Shown in pieces: positions 31,201-46,200 of a stretch of 64,000 nt of DNA. The translations under genes and the position numbers were made by a program. Under the pieces are notes generated by a model, which was not told the origin of the DNA, did not search any database, and saw only the letters and a list, made by a program, of their open reading frames with translations. Each line of letters starts with the position of its first letter. Within the stretch, counting starts at the first letter, position 1. This stretch comes from Gliomastix tumulicola (taxonomy: Eukaryota > Ascomycota > Sordariomycetes > Hypocreales > Bionectriaceae), in contig BCHX01000007.1 of the NCBI GenBank assembly GCA_001599755.1, positions 248,001-312,000 on the forward strand, in the 5' to 3' direction.

Positions 31201-34200
31201 CTGATATGACCGGCCCGGCCGTGGCCACTGTCCCTGTCCGTGTCAGGCTTGATCCGACGAGCAAGGTTTCGGCTTTCCTCGAGGGTATCCAGAAGCAGTC
31301 CTCGGATATGGTACCCTTTGAGCAGTTCGGTCTTCAGAAGATCTCCAACCTGAGCACCGAGTTCCAGGAGGCCCTTGACTTCACCAGTCTTCTGGTCATC
31401 CAGCCGGCAAGCCTCGTGGATGCTGGCCGGAACGAGTTCGACCAGGTCCTGATCAGCGAGACGGACGATGTCGAGGAGGAGAAGAAGATGCAGGACTACT
31501 TCACCTACCCGCTCATCGTCCAGGGCATGCTCCACGACGACTACACCGAGCTGCACATTGTGTACAACTCGCAGGTCGTGCCCGACATCCAGGTCGAGGC
31601 CATCTCCCACCAGATCGAGCACGTTGTGCAGCAGCTTGCCACGGCAGGTGACAGCCCGCTGAGTGCGATCTCCATCGCCAGCAAGTGGGATATCGAGAAG
31701 AGTCTGTCCATGAACAGCGTGGAGCCCGTCGTCCACCACGACTGCTTCCACACGGGCTTCCGCAGGCAGGCTCTGGCCCGTCCTGACGAGTTTGCTGTTG
31801 AGGCGTGGGATATCTCGTTTACGTATGCCCAGCTCGAGGCCGCGTCCAACCGCCTTGCCAACCACCTCATTAACGACTATCATGTGAAGAACGGGGATAT
31901 CATCCACCTCTGCTTCGAGAAGTCTGGGTGGTACTTCGTGTCCCTCCTCGCCGTGAACAAGGCCGGCGCTGCCTGGGCTCCGTTTGATCCCTCTCACCCT
32001 GTTCAGCGTCGCCGCCAGATCGCGAGCCAGACCAAGGCACGCCTTTGCCTGGCATCTCCCGACAACGCGGGCACCTGCAGAGAGTTCATCGAGTCTGTCG
32101 TTGAAGTCACGGCCACTCTCGACGAGACCCTCAGACAGGAAGTCTCGTACTATTCGCCGGCTGGGGAGGACGTCTCGCCCGACCTGCCGGCTTACATCCT
32201 GTTCACGTCCGGCAGCACGGGTGTGCCCAAGGGTTTCGTCATCGGACACCACGCGCTGTGCACCGGTTCTCTGAACATCTGGGAGAGGCTGCGTCTGGAT
32301 TCCAACGTCAGGATGCTGCAGTTTGCCTCGTACGTGTTTGACATGTCCATTGGCGAGTTCATCGGCACGCTGTTGACAGGCGGCACGATCTGTGTGCCGT
32401 CCGAGGGCGTTCGTCTGAGTGGTCTCACCGAGTATATCAGCAAGATGAACATCAACTCGCTGTTCCTCACGCCGGCGTTTGCTCGCACCCTCAAGCCTGC
32501 CGATGTTCCCTCCGTCAACTTCATGATTCTGGCTGGTGAAGCCGTTGGCCAGGATATCCTCGACACTTGGGTCCCCAGTGTCAGGCTCGTCAACGGCTGG
32601 GGTCCTTCCGAGACCACCATCTGCAGCACCCTCCACGAATATAGCTCGGCGTTCGAGAACCCGGGCATCATCGGCAACAGCGTCGGCTCGTACGTCTGGA
32701 TCGTCAACCCGGAGAACCCGATGGAGCTTGCGCCCTACGGAACAGTCGGCGAGGCTGTCATCCAGGGCCCTACTCTCCTGCACGAGTACCTTGCCGACCC
32801 GGCCAAGACGAAGGAGACCACGCTCTACGAGCTGCCGTCCTGGGCTCCCCGCTCGGATGAGAAGGACTTCAGCCGCTTCTACAAGTCCGGCGATCTCTGC
32901 CGCTATGACGCCCACGGAAGGCTCGAATACATCAGCCGCAAGGACGGGCAGATCAAGATTCGCGGCTTCCGTGTCGAGCTGGGCGAGGTTGAGTACCATA
33001 TCCGTTCGTCGCTTGAGGGTGTTGCTCAGGTCGGTGTGGACGTCCTCAAGACCGAGGCTGGCGCTCGGCTGATCGCTTACTTCTGCTTTTCCAACGAGGG
33101 CCGTATCGCGGGCATCAACCTTGATCTCAGCTCGGAAGAGATGTTCCTCCCTGTCTCTAAGGATCTCTCTACCAGAATGCTGGCTCTAATTGGTCAGCTC
33201 AAGGTTACTCTCCCGTCGTACATGGTGCCATCCCTCTTCGTGCCCTGCCAGTTCATGCCCTTCATCACCTCCACTAAGCTGGATCGCAAGACCCTCAAGG
33301 CGGAGACGCTGAAGCTGTCTCAGGAACAGCTGCAGATGTACGCCATCCAGGGCTCGGAGAAGCGAGCCCCCGAGACGGACATGGAGAAGCGTCTGCAGGC
33401 CATCTGGGCTGAGGTGCTCCGCGTCCCTGCCGAGTCTATCGGCCGAGACGACAGCTTCCTCGGCATTGGTGGTGATTCGATTGGCGTTATTCACTTTAGA
33501 AATACTGCTGCCAATGATCACGGCATCCGCGTCACGGTGCAGGATGTCTTTGCCGATCCCAGACTTCTGGCTGTTGCAGCCAAGGCATCGCTGATGGAGG
33601 AGAGCCCTGAGGCAGCAGCTCCCTCGGTTGAGGCCTTTGGTCTTCTCGACGACACAGTTCGTGAGGCTGTTCTCGACGCGAAGGTCCGGGAGGAGCTTGG
33701 CCTGTCTGACAACCAGAAGATCGTGGATGCCTATCCCTGCACGAAGCTTCAGGAAGGCCTCATTGTCCTCTCCACCAAGCAGCCTGGCTCATACGTCATC
33801 AAGAACATCTTCCAGCTTTATTCGGGCGTTGACGTCGATCGCTTCGTCAAGGCCTGGAACCGCGTCGTTGAGCTCTGCGACAGTCTCCGAACCAGGATCG
33901 TTCTGGTCGAGGGTGTCTCGGTGCAGGTGATTGTCAGCGAGGACCTTGCCTGGGACTCGATCAACGAGGTCGACGCAAAGACTGCGATTGCTTCTGCGAA
34001 CGAGCTCACCATGTCCTACGGCTCGAGACTCAGCCGCTATAGCCTGACCAAGGACTCTGACGGCAGCATCCACTTCGTCTGGTACTCTCACCACTCCGTC
34101 CTCGACGGCTGGAGCAGGTCCCTGATCTTGGAGGCTCTGCAGCAGGCCTATGATGGCGAGGAGCCCAAGCCCTTGGAGTCCTACTCTCGCTTCATCTCCT

Positions 34201-37200
34201 ATGTCCACGAGGCGGATAAGAGTGCTGGTGAGGAGTACTGGAAGCAGCAGCTTGCGGGTGCCGAACGGGCCTCTTTCCCTGCTAGCCAGTCGAGCCAATC
34301 ATCAAAGGCTTCTTCTAGCAAGCTTCTCACCAAGACTATCAGCATGACCGAGTCTGCCGGTCACTCTATCACCAAGGCAACCGTCGTGAGGGCGGCCTGG
34401 GCTATGGTCCTTGCCCGTTACTCTGATGTGAACGACGTCACCTTCGGTGCGACTGTGTCCGGTCGCCAGGCACCGGTTGCCGGACTCGAGTCTATGTCCG
34501 GTCCTATGGTTGCTACTGTTCCAGTCCGGGTCAAGATTGATCAGTCCAAGACGGTTAAGGGATTCCTTCAGTCTGTTCAGGACCAGAGCATCGAGATGAT
34601 TTCCTACGAGCAGTTCGGTATACAGGAGATCTCAAAGGTCAGCCCTGAGGCCAAGGATGCTTGCAACTTCTCCAGTCTCATGGTTGTGCAACCTGCCTCG
34701 CAGATGGGCTCCAGCTCGTCGGTTGCCAACGGTCTCCTGTCCACCAACTTCGAGCTCGCAAACATGGAGGAGATCCTCGAGGGATACTTCAACTACCCGT
34801 TGGTCATGCAGGGTGCTCTTTCTGACGATGCGGTGGAGCTGTCCCTGGTTTTCCAGACCGAGGCCCTCCAAGAGTCTCGGGTTCAGGGCATGCTTAACCA
34901 TCTGGAGAATGTCATCCACCAGCTGCTGTCCAGCCAGGATGAGTCTATGACTGCCATCTCGGTGGCTGGGCAATGGGACTTGGAACGCGCTGTGAACTGG
35001 AACAATGCCTCAAGCCACAAGACCGAGTCTGTCTGCGTCCACGACTTGGTCGCAGCGCAGGCCAAGGGCAATGCCAACCGCGAGGCTATCTATTCAACCA
35101 CGGAAAGCATGACATACGCCGACCTTGACCGCTTCTCGACCCAGCTCGCTATTCACCTGCAGCAGCTGGGCATCGGCGCCGAGAGTGTTGTCCCGTTCTG
35201 CATGGAGAAGTCTGCCTGGGCCATCGTCACGATGCTCGGTATCATGAAGGCCGGTGGTGCCTTCCTCCCTCTTGATCCCGAGTTCCCTGCCAGTCGTCGA
35301 CAGGCTCTGGTTGAGGAGGTCAACGCTCAGGTCCTGGCTTGCTCCCCTGGCGCGTCCTCGGCCTGTGCAGGCTTGACTTCGCAGACGGTCGAAGTGTCTC
35401 AGACGCTCTTCGATGCGCTTGCTGACTCTAACAAGACTCTGGACGTCAAGGCCACTGTTGACAACGCCGCCTATATACTATTCACGTCCGGCTCCACGGG
35501 TAAGCCTAAGGGTGTTGTCATGGAGCACGGCGCCTTTGCCTCCAGCACCATCGGCCAGGGCGAGACCTTTGGCCTGTCGTCTTCCTCGCGCGTGTTCCAG
35601 TTCTCCAACTTCATCTTCGATGGAAGCTTGGGCGAGGTCTTCACTACCCTCTCATTCGGTGGCACCGTCTGTATCCCTTCAGACGCGGAGCGTCTTCAGG
35701 ATCCTCCTGCCTTCATGCGCCAGGCAGGCATCAACACGGCCATGTTAACGCCCTCACTTGTGAGGACATTCACCCCCGACCAGGTGCCATCCCTCAAGAC
35801 CCTGGTTCTCGGCGGTGAAAGCGCTTCAAAGGACCTCCTTGATCTCTGGATCGACAACGTGACCGTCATCAACGGTTACGGACCTGCCGAAGCCTGCAAC
35901 TACTGCAGCACGCACCACTTCCAGGCTGGCGATGCGCCCGTCACCATTGGCCGTGGCTTCAGAAGCTCCAGCTGGATCGTGGATCCCGATAACTACAACA
36001 AGCTGGCCCCAGCAGGCTGCATTGGTGAGCTGATGGTGCAGGGACCTACTATTGCCCGTGGCTATGTCAATGACCCCGAGCGGTCTGCGGCCTCTTTCAT
36101 CGACGAGGTCAAGTGGATGACGAAGGAGTCTGCTAGAGGCCCGTACAAGTTCTACTTGACCGGCGATCTGGTCAGACTCGGACCTAGTGGCAGCCTCGAG
36201 TACTGCGGCCGAAAGGATGACCAGATCAAGATCCGTGGCCAGCGTCTCGAGCCCGGGGAGGCTGAGTTTGCTATCAAGTCTCTCGAGAGTCGAATTGAGC
36301 ACGTCGCTGTCGATGTTGTGTCTGTCGACTCTCGACAGGTTCTGGTGGCCTATCTCAGCTTCCACTCGGATGCGTTCACCGAAGCTGATGGTGAAGGCGC
36401 GTTCATTGAGCTCAGCTCTGAGCAGAAGGATGTGCTGCTTGACCTGGTGGCTGCTCTCAAGAGCAGGCTCGCTGGCTACATGGTTCCCACTATGTTCATC
36501 CCTATCCGATCCATGCCTTTCAACGCGAGTATGAAGGTTGATCGCAAGCAACTCCGAAGTCTCGCCAGCACCCTGACGAACGAGCAACGATCCGAATTCT
36601 CGCTCGTGGCCCAGGCTCAGAAGGTTGAGCCAACCGTCGCCGCCGAGTTCAAGCTCCGAGAGCTGTGGGCTCAGGTCCTCAACATCCCGGCTGAGTCGAT
36701 TGGTAAGACGGATACCTTCCTGCAGATCGGCGGCGACTCTATTTCCGCCATTCAGCTGGTCTCACTTGCCCAGAAGCATGGCATGACTCTGAAGATTACC
36801 GACATCTTCGGTGATGCTACTCTAGAATCGCAAGCCGCCGCAGCCGTTTCCTCGGCTGGTGAGGAGACCATCACCTACGATGTGCCCGCGTTCGGACTGC
36901 TTCCATTGCAGCTGGATGTCTGCCAGCAGCAATTTGCTACCAAGTGTGACCTTGACAGCAGCCACACCATCGAGGATGCCTACCCATGCACTCCGCTGCA
37001 GCAAGGTCTGCTGGCTCTGTCCGTCAAGCAGCCCGGATCCTATATCGCCAAGAACGTCTTCAAGCTCAGCGAGACTGTCGACATCGATGCATTTATCGCA
37101 GCTTGGAACACCACCGTCGAGGTCTGTGGTAACCTACGAACCCGCATCATCGAGATCGACGGCACTTCCATCCAGGCCATCATCAAGAACGACAACAAGT

Positions 37201-40200
37201 GGGACTCCATTCTGGAGCACACTCCTGAAGATATCCTGGCCGCAGCTGCTACCGATGTGCAGATGACGTACGGATCTCGCCTCAACCGCTTCAGCATTGC
37301 CAAGGGCACCGATGAGCGACTGTACTTCGTCTGGCTGAGCCATCACTCCATCTTCGATGGATGGAGCACCGGCATCCTCCTGAAGACGCTCTTCCAGGCG
37401 TATCACAGCCACGAGTTGACCGCCTTGAAGCCGTTCTCTAGCTTCATCTCGTATGTGTCCAAGATGGACAAGACTGCGGCAGAGGCCTTCTGGAGCGAGA
37501 AGCTCAAGGGCGCCCAGCAGGCTTCTTTCCCACCGAGACAGATCAACAGGGGCGAGGAGTCTGTTCACAAGCTGTACAAGAAGGTCATCAGCTTCCCGGA
37601 GACTTCCAACGTCTCCTCCATTACCAAGGCTTCAGTCCTCCGCGCGGCGTGGGCTATTCTGCTGGCTCGTTATTCCGACACCGAGGACATCACCTTTGGA
37701 GCTACTGTTTCTGGCCGTCAGGCACCAGTCGCTGGCCTTGACACTGTGGCCGGCACAGTCATTGCGACGGTCCCTGTTCGTGTCCGTGTCAACAAGGATC
37801 AACGCATTGGCGAGCTCTTGAAGTCGGTTCAGGACCAGGCTCTGGAGATGGTTGCCTATGAGCAGTACGGCCTGCAGAACATCTCCAAGATTGATGCTAC
37901 GCTCAAGGAGGCCTGCGAATTTTCTAGTCTCATGGTTGTCCAGCCCTTCCAGAAGATGGGTCTGCTGGATTCGATGAACAACGCCTTGCTCGAGGACTCA
38001 GAGATCAACTCCTCGGACGAGGCCATGCGTGGCTACTTCAACTATCCTCTCGTCATGCAGGGTGCCCTCCATGACGACCAGGTGGACTTGGCTCTGATTT
38101 ACGACACCGCGGTCCTCCGCGAGAACCAGACGGAGGCCATTGCATTCCAGTTCGAGCATCTCGTCCATGAGCTGCTGGTCGACGAGAACCGTGCCCTCCA
38201 CGAGCTCTCCATGACATCCGACTGGGATGTTGCGGAGGCTAAGAAGGCCAATGACGAGGACACCGTCATCGTTGACCAGCTGTTCCACGCCATGTTCCAG
38301 AAGCAGGCTATGATAAGGCCTGATGCCATCGCCCTTGACGCCTGGGATGGCCTCTTCACCTATTCTGAGCTCGATGAAGCTACTAATCGCCTGGCCAACC
38401 TACTCATTGACGAGTATGATGTCAAGGTTGGCGATATTGTTCATCTTTGCTTTGAGAAGTCTGCCTGGCACTTTGTCTCTCTGCTGGCTGTCAACAAAGC
38501 GGGTGCTGTCTGGTCGCCTTTCGACCCATCGCACCCCCTGCAGCGCCGCAGACAGATCGCGAGACAGACTGGCGCGAAGCTGGTCCTTGCTGGCGCCGAG
38601 ACTGCTGATGACTGCAGAGAGCTTGTGGATGAGGTTCTCGAGATCGGTCAGGCCATGTTTGAGGACCTGCAGGAGACAACATCAGCTGATGCCCCGGAGA
38701 CAACTGTCTCTCCCGATGATCCCTGCTATGTGCTCTTCACCTCTGGCAGCACGGGTGTCCCCAAGGGCTTCGTGATCGGACACCGGTCTCTCTGCACGAG
38801 CGCTACCAACATCTGGGCTAGGCTTGGTATGACGGCCGATGTCAGGATGCTCCAGTTCGCGTCGTATGTCTTCGATCTATCGATCGGTGAGATCGTCGGT
38901 CCTCTGATCACCGGCGCTGCTATCTGTATTCCTTCGGAATTCGCCCGACTGAATGGTATCGTCGACTTCATTCGCGAGTTCAACGTCAACTGGGCATGCC
39001 TCACGCCGGCCTTTGCCCGCACCCTCGAACCCTCGAGCGTGCCGTCTCTCAAGTTCATCATGCTTGCAGGAGAGCTCGTCGGCCAAGACATCATCCAGAC
39101 GTGGCTGCCTCACGTGCGTCTGATCAACGCCTGGGGCCCGTCCGAGACGATTCTCTGCAGCACCACCCACGAGTATATGACTGTCAATGATTCCGGCGCC
39201 ATCATTGGCAAGAACATCGGTGGCAACGTCTGGGTTGTCGATCCCGAGGATCCTCACAAGCTCGCACCGTTCGGCACGGTTGGCGAGGCTGTTATTCAGG
39301 GCCCGACCTTGCTGCACGAGTATCTCGGCGACCCTGAGAAGACAACAGCAACTGTTCTGCGTGACCTCCCCGAATGGGCTCCTCGAAGCGTCGAGCCACA
39401 TTGGAACCGCTTCTACAAGTCCGGTGACCTTGTGCGCTACAACGCAGAGGGTCAGCTCGAGTTCATCAGCCGTAAGGACGGCCAGATCAAGATCCGTGGT
39501 TTCCGTGTGGAACTTGGTGAGATCGAACATCACATCCGCAAGTCCCTCACCAAGGCCACGCAAGTCTGCGTTGATCTGTTCCAGAACGACGCCGGTGCAC
39601 CCCGACTTGTCGCCTACATCTGCTTCTCGGATGCTAGTCGTGTTGCCGGCGTCAACCTCGACACTGAGGCAGAGCCTGTCTACCTGCCAGTGTCCAAGGA
39701 GCTCTCCGAGGAGATGGCCGGTCTCATTGGCCATCTTAACGTGATGCTTCCGTCATACATGATCCCCTCCATGTTTGTTCCGTGCGCATACATGCCGTTC
39801 ATTACGTCGACGAAGCTCGACCGCAAGACACTCAAGGCTGAGACTGCGAAGCTCGACGCGGACCAGCTTCTCCTCTATTCTCTTGGGGAGAACATTGAGC
39901 GTCGGGCTCCCGAGACGGACATGGAGAGGCGTCTGCAGGCACTGTGGGCGCAGGTGCTGCATATCCCGACCGACTCTATTGGTCGTGATGATAGCTTCCT
40001 GAGCATTGGTGGTGACTCGATCAGCGTCATTCACCTTATCAATGTCGCTCGCACCCACGGCATTGAGCTGACTGTGCAGGACATCTTCCGCGATCCTCGT
40101 CTCTCCAGCCAGTCTGAGGCTGCCCGACTCGTCACTGAAGACGAGCCCATCTGGGCTGTCCAGCCCTTCGAGCTCCTCGACGAGGCGGACCGCAGTCTGG

Positions 40201-43200
40201 TCTTTGATAGTGAGTGGCGAAAGGAGTGCGACCTCCCCAACGACGTTAAGATCGAGGACGCGTATCCGCTCTCGTCTCTCCAGGAGGGTCTCATCGTCAT
40301 GACGGAGAAGCTGCCTGGCTCGTACACTGCCAAGCACTACTGGCAGATTCCCAGCCACATCGATGTCGCGCACTTCAAGGCCTCGTGGGAGGAGACTGTT
40401 CGTCTGTGCAGCACTCTTCGCACCAGAATCCTGCGCTCTCGAAACCACTCTATCCAGGTCCTTGTCAAGGAGGAGGAAGTTGCCTGGGAGCCTACTGAGG
40501 GCATGGACCTCGAGGCTTTCGTAGCAGAGACCCAGACGTACAGAATGGGCTACAACACCAAGCTCTCCCGCCAGGCTATCGTCACATCGCCAACGGGAGA
40601 GAACTACTTCTGCTGGGTCATGCACCACTCCGTGATGGATGGTTGGTCGCTTAAGACTATCCTCGAGACGTTCCACACCGTGTTCCGAGGCCTCGTGCCT
40701 GCGCCTGTTGTGCCCTTCTCTGGTTTCATCAACTTTGTCTCCAGCATGGATACCGACGCTGCTGGTGATTACTGGCTTGAGCAGCTCGAGGGTGCCAGGA
40801 AGGCCACATTCCCTGAGGTTCGAACCACCGTAGACTCGAATGAGGGCTCTACGAGTGTCTGGAAGCAGACTATTGATGTCAGGTCTGCCGGTGACAGCTC
40901 CATCACTAAAGCCACTTTGGTCCGCGCCGCTTGGGCGATTGTCCTTGCCAAGTACTCCGACACCGACGACGTGTGCTTCGGAGCCTCGGTCTCTGGTCGT
41001 CAAGCCCCTGTTTCCGGCGTCCTCAACATGGTTGGCCCTGTCCTCGCCACCGTCCCCGTGAGAGTCAACTTCAACGACCAGAAGCAGTCGGTCCGTGACT
41101 ATCTCCAGAACGTCCAGAACCAGATGTCCGACCAGGTCCAGTTCGAGCAGTTCGGTCTGCAGAAAATCTCCAAGCTGAGCGCTGACGCGAAGGAGGCCTG
41201 CGACTTCTCCAGCTTGCTCGTCGTTCAGCCCAAGCAGATCCTCGACATGGGCGGCGCCGACCAGGATGACGAGATCCTCGTGAACGTCAGCAAGGACGAG
41301 GACAGGGAGAAGATGCTGCAGAACTACATCGACTACCCGCTTGTCGTGCTGGGACACCTTTACGAGAACAGCGTCGAGCTGCACATCATGTACCGCACCA
41401 ATGCACTCGATGCGTTCCGCGTGGAGGCTCTCTCGCATCACTTTGACCATGTCATGCAGCAGCTCATCAGCAAGCCTGACATCCAGCTTCAGGACGTCTC
41501 CCTCTCCGGCTCTTGGGACCTGCAGAGGGCGCTGTCGTGGCATGAGGAGCCTCGGCCCTACAGCGTCTGCGCCCATGATGCCATCCTGGAGATCGCCAAG
41601 GAGAGCCCCCGCAAGAAGGCCGTTGTCTCGACGGAGGTCAGTCTCACTTGGGCTCAGCTCGAGAAGTATTCCAACCGTCTTGCTCACCACCTGGCTCGTC
41701 TTGGAGTCCGCTCTGGGATGGCCGTACCGTTCTGTATGGACAAGTCGGTCTGGGTTGTGGTGGCTATGCTGGGTATCATGAAGTCCGGAGGCTACTTTGT
41801 TCCTCTTGATCCCAGTCACCCTGCAGACCGTCGCCAGGAGCTGATTCACCAGACCAAGGCTGAGATCATGGTCACTTCCAAGAACACCACTGAGTCTTGC
41901 GAGGGTGCTACGCCTCAGACCGTTGAGCTCTCAGGCTCCCTTCTGGACAGCCTGTCTGATGAGAAGTGCAGCGAGTGGGTTGCGCCAACTCCTGAGAACA
42001 TTGCCTATGTGATCTTTACCTCGGGTTCTACTGGCAAGCCCAAGGGTGTGGTTGTTGACCACGCCGGACTCTCTGCTGGCTGCATGTACGGCCACGGCGC
42101 GGGTTTCCGATTCAACCCATCCACGCGTATGCTTCAGTTCTCCAGCTTCGTCTTTGACGGTTGCATGATGGAGATTACCGCTGTCCTCCTCCACAGGGGC
42201 ACAGTCTGCATGCCCACCGAGACTGAGCGTCTTCAGACCACCGCCGAGTTCATGAACAGCTCCGCCGTCAACACCGCGTTCTGGACTCCCACCTTCGCCT
42301 CTACCATTGATCCGACTCAGCTGAAGACTTTCGAGAAGCTCATCATCGGTGGTGAGCCTTGCGGTCGAGAAGTGCTTGCCCAGTGGTATCCCCATGCCGA
42401 GCTGATCCTTGCTTATGGTCCTACCGAGACCATTGTTGTCTGTACAACCTTCGACGTCGAGTCCAAGGACGACGCCCCGAGCAACATTGGTTCCTCTGTC
42501 AACGCCAAGGCTTGGGTTGTCGAGCCAGACAACCACCAGAAGCTGACGCCCATCGGCTGCATGGGAGAGCTTGTCATGCAGGGCTACGTCGCTCGCGGAT
42601 ATCTCAACAACCCGGAGCAGACGAACAAGAGCTTCTTCAATGATCCTGAATGGCTTCCAGCTGAGAATGCCAGCAAGGACTTGACGTTCTATAAGACGGG
42701 TGACCTGGTCAAGTATCTGCCCGATGGCTCACTCCAGATCTTCGGCCGCAAGGACGCCCAAGTCAAGCTCCGCGGTCAGCGTCTTGAGCCCGCCGAGATC
42801 GAGTACGCCATCAAGACGTACGATCTTAGCGTCGAGCACGTTGCCATCGACATCATCCAAGTCGGTTCCCGATCTATCCTCACCGCGTTCATCAGCTTCG
42901 TCCGAGGCACCCATGCCCAGACAGTTGGTGACTCCTTCTTCACGGAGCCCTCGGAGACCATTCTGTCTGTCATCGCTGAGGTGGCTGAGCATCTTCGTGG
43001 CAGCCTGCCCGGATACATGGTCCCGAGTCTCTTCCTGCCTGTTCGCACGATGCCGTTCGTCACGGCGTTGAAGCTCGATAGGAAGAAGCTCCGACAGATG
43101 GCTCACACTCTGAGCCCCGAGGAGGTCAGCTCCTTCTCCCTTGAGACCACCGCTGAGAAGCCTGCACCGACCACTGAAACTGGTCTTCGTCTCCGAAGCC

Positions 43201-46200
43201 TCTGGGCGACTCACTTGGGCCTGGTTCCCGAGATGATCGGCAAGAATGACAGCTTCCTCGCTATCGGCGGAGACTCCATCTCTTCTATTCGCATGGTCTC
43301 TATCGCTCAGGAGCAGGGCATCAACATCACTGTTTCCGATGTATTCAAGGATGCTCGCCTTGAAGCCCTCGCTGCTCTCGCTGACGCCAAGTCCACTCCT
43401 CTTGTTTCTTACGCCACTGAGCCATTCGAGCTGCTCGGCGCGGACAAGCACGGAGTGCTATCCGAGGTCGAGGCTCAGTGTGAGCTTCGAACTGACGACT
43501 CTGTGGAGGACGCTTTCCCTTCGACGCCTCTGCAGGCCGGTCTCATGGCGCTGACAATCAGGACTCCAGGAGCGTATACTGGCAAGCTGGCTTTCAAGCT
43601 TGCTCCCAGCGTCGATGTCAATCGCTTCAGGGCTTCATGGGAGCGTCTCGTGGAGATCTGCGGCAACCTGCGAACCAGGATGGTTGACTTCAACGGCCTC
43701 TCCTACCAGGCCGTTATCCAGGGCGATATGATGTGGGAGGCAACTGAGGGCCAGAGCCTCGAGGATGCCATGGAGAACGCGAAGAAGATTCACATGGTCT
43801 ATGGCTCGCGCCTCAACCGATACAGCCTCGGCAAGGATACCGACGGCCAGTACTATTTCCTGTGGCTGACTCACCACGCCGTTTTCGACGGCTGGACCGT
43901 CAGTCTCATCCTCGAGGGCCTCAACCAGGTGTATCGCACTTCTGAGGCCCCTCGCCTGCAGCCTTACTCGAGCTTTGTCTCGTACATCGAGCAGCTGAGC
44001 AAGACTGCTGCTGCCGACTACTGGACGCAACAGCTCGAGGGAGCCAGACAGGCAAGCTTCCCTCCCAAGAACCGCCTCGCCGAGCCCAGCGGTGTCACTC
44101 GCATCGTTCGCGAGAGGATTCCTCTCCCAGCCACGTCCAACGCCAATGTGACTGTGGCGACTCTTCTCCGCGCCGCCTGGGCTATTGTCCTTGCCCGGTA
44201 TAACGATACTGATGATATCACATTTGGTGCTACTCTGTCTGGACGCAACGCTCCGGTGCCCGGTCTCGACATCACTCCCGGTCTTGTCATTGCTACAGTG
44301 CCAGTCCGTGTTCTTCTTGATGGGGAGCATACCATCCAGAGCTATCTTACCGCAGCCCAAGACCAGTCAACCGAGATGATCGAGTTCGAGCAGTACGGCA
44401 TCCACAACATCAACAAGCTCGGAGAGAGCGCCAAGGAGGCCTGTGACTTCTCGACTCTGGCTGTCATCCAGCCCCTCAAGGACATGGGTCTCGGCGACAA
44501 CCTCACTGACGACAATGCGGTCCTTCTCCCCACTGCGACGGGCGCTGCTGGGAGCGTGGACGATCCAGTCCAGGGCTTCTTCAACTACCCTCTGGTCATG
44601 CAGTGTGGTCTTGAGGACCGCGAAGCCGAGCTGAGTCTCATCTACGACGCCGATGTCCTCGAAGAGATCCAGCTGCAGGCTATTGCGCAGCAATTCAAGA
44701 GTGTCGTTCGCCAGTTGTCCGAGGGCGCTCCCGATGCTGCGCTCAGCTCCGTGTCGATGACCAGCGAGTGGGATATTCAGCGAGCTGTCCAGCTGAGCGG
44801 CGAGCACCCTGAAATCATTGACAGGTGCTTCCACGAGATGGTCGAGGAGCAGGCTAGACTTCGTCCCGATGCCCTTGCTATCAAGGCTTGGGATGGCATC
44901 TTCACCTATGCCGAGATGGATGCCGCAGCCGATAGGTTCGCCTGGCATCTCGTGAACAACTACGGCGTCAAGGTTGAAGACCTCGTGCACGTCTGCTTCG
45001 ACAAGTCAGCCTGGTACATCATTGCTATCCTGGCTATCAACAAGGCCGGCGCTGCCTGGGTCCCTCTCGATCCCTCGCACCCGACTCGTCGCAAGCAGCA
45101 GGTTGTCAACGAGACGCAGGCCAAGGTCGGTCTCGTGTCTGCGTCGAACGCGGCCGAATGTGCCGAGCTGGGCCTGCAAGTGATCACGGTCGATGCCTCT
45201 TCTGACGAGATTCTGGCCTCTCAGATGGGCACTTCCCAGACCTTTGATTCCTCTGCTATCGCCGTCACGCCCGAGAACGCCTGCTACGTGCTTTTCACGT
45301 CCGGCAGTACCGGCACGCCCAAGGGATTGGTGCAGGAGCACGGAGCTGTCTGCACGGGTCTGTCCAACTTTGCCCGCCGCCTCGGTCTGACGCCCGATGT
45401 CAGGTTCCTGCAGTTCTCTGCCTTCGTGTTCGACATCTCGGTCGGTGAGATCGTCCCCACGCTCATCAACGGTGCCTGCATCTGCATTCCCTCCGAGGCA
45501 GACAGGCTGGGCGATCTTGCTGGCTTCGTGAGGGAGATGGATGTCAACTGGGCGTTCCTGACGCCCTCGTTCGCGAAGACGATGCGGCCTGAGGACTACC
45601 CGTCTCTCGAGCTGATGCTCGTCGGCGGCGAGTTCGTGCCTCAGGACCTGGTCACCACCTGGTGGAACGAGATCCGGTTCTTCTGCTGCTGGGGCCCTGC
45701 CGAGACGTGTGTCGTGGCAAGTCTCTTTGAGTGCAAGGATCCTACTCGATCCTCCCTTACTATTGGTGCTCCTGTTGGTGCCTACTGCTGGCTCGTTGAT
45801 CCTGATGACCCGAGCAAGCTGGCGCCTATTGGCACAGTGGGTGAGATTGCAGTCCACGGCCCGACGGTTCTCCGAGAGTATCTCGCCAACCCGGAGCGTA
45901 CTAAGGAGTCCATCGTCGATATCCCTGACTGGGCTCAGTGCCGCTCCAACGGCCAGCAGTGGAACCGTATGTACAGGACTGGTGATCTGGGCAAATGGAA
46001 CCCAGACGGCACGATCCAGTTCGCCACGCGCAAGGACAAGCAGATCAAGATCCGCGGCTTCCGCGTTGAGCTCCGCGAGATCGAGCACCACGTCCGTACC
46101 GCGATCCCGGAGGTCAAGCAGATCGGCATCGAGGTTCTGGAGACCGAGTCCGGGTCCAAGATCATCACGTACTTCTGCATGTCCTACGAGGGCCGCGTGG

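Noticed and set aside
25752..33000. Minus-strand open frames of 997 and 1223 codons opposite the peptide synthetase (and others up to 698 codons further on).
   Set aside because: They are mirror images of a highly biased GC-rich coding frame, show no domain motifs, and repeat with the module period.
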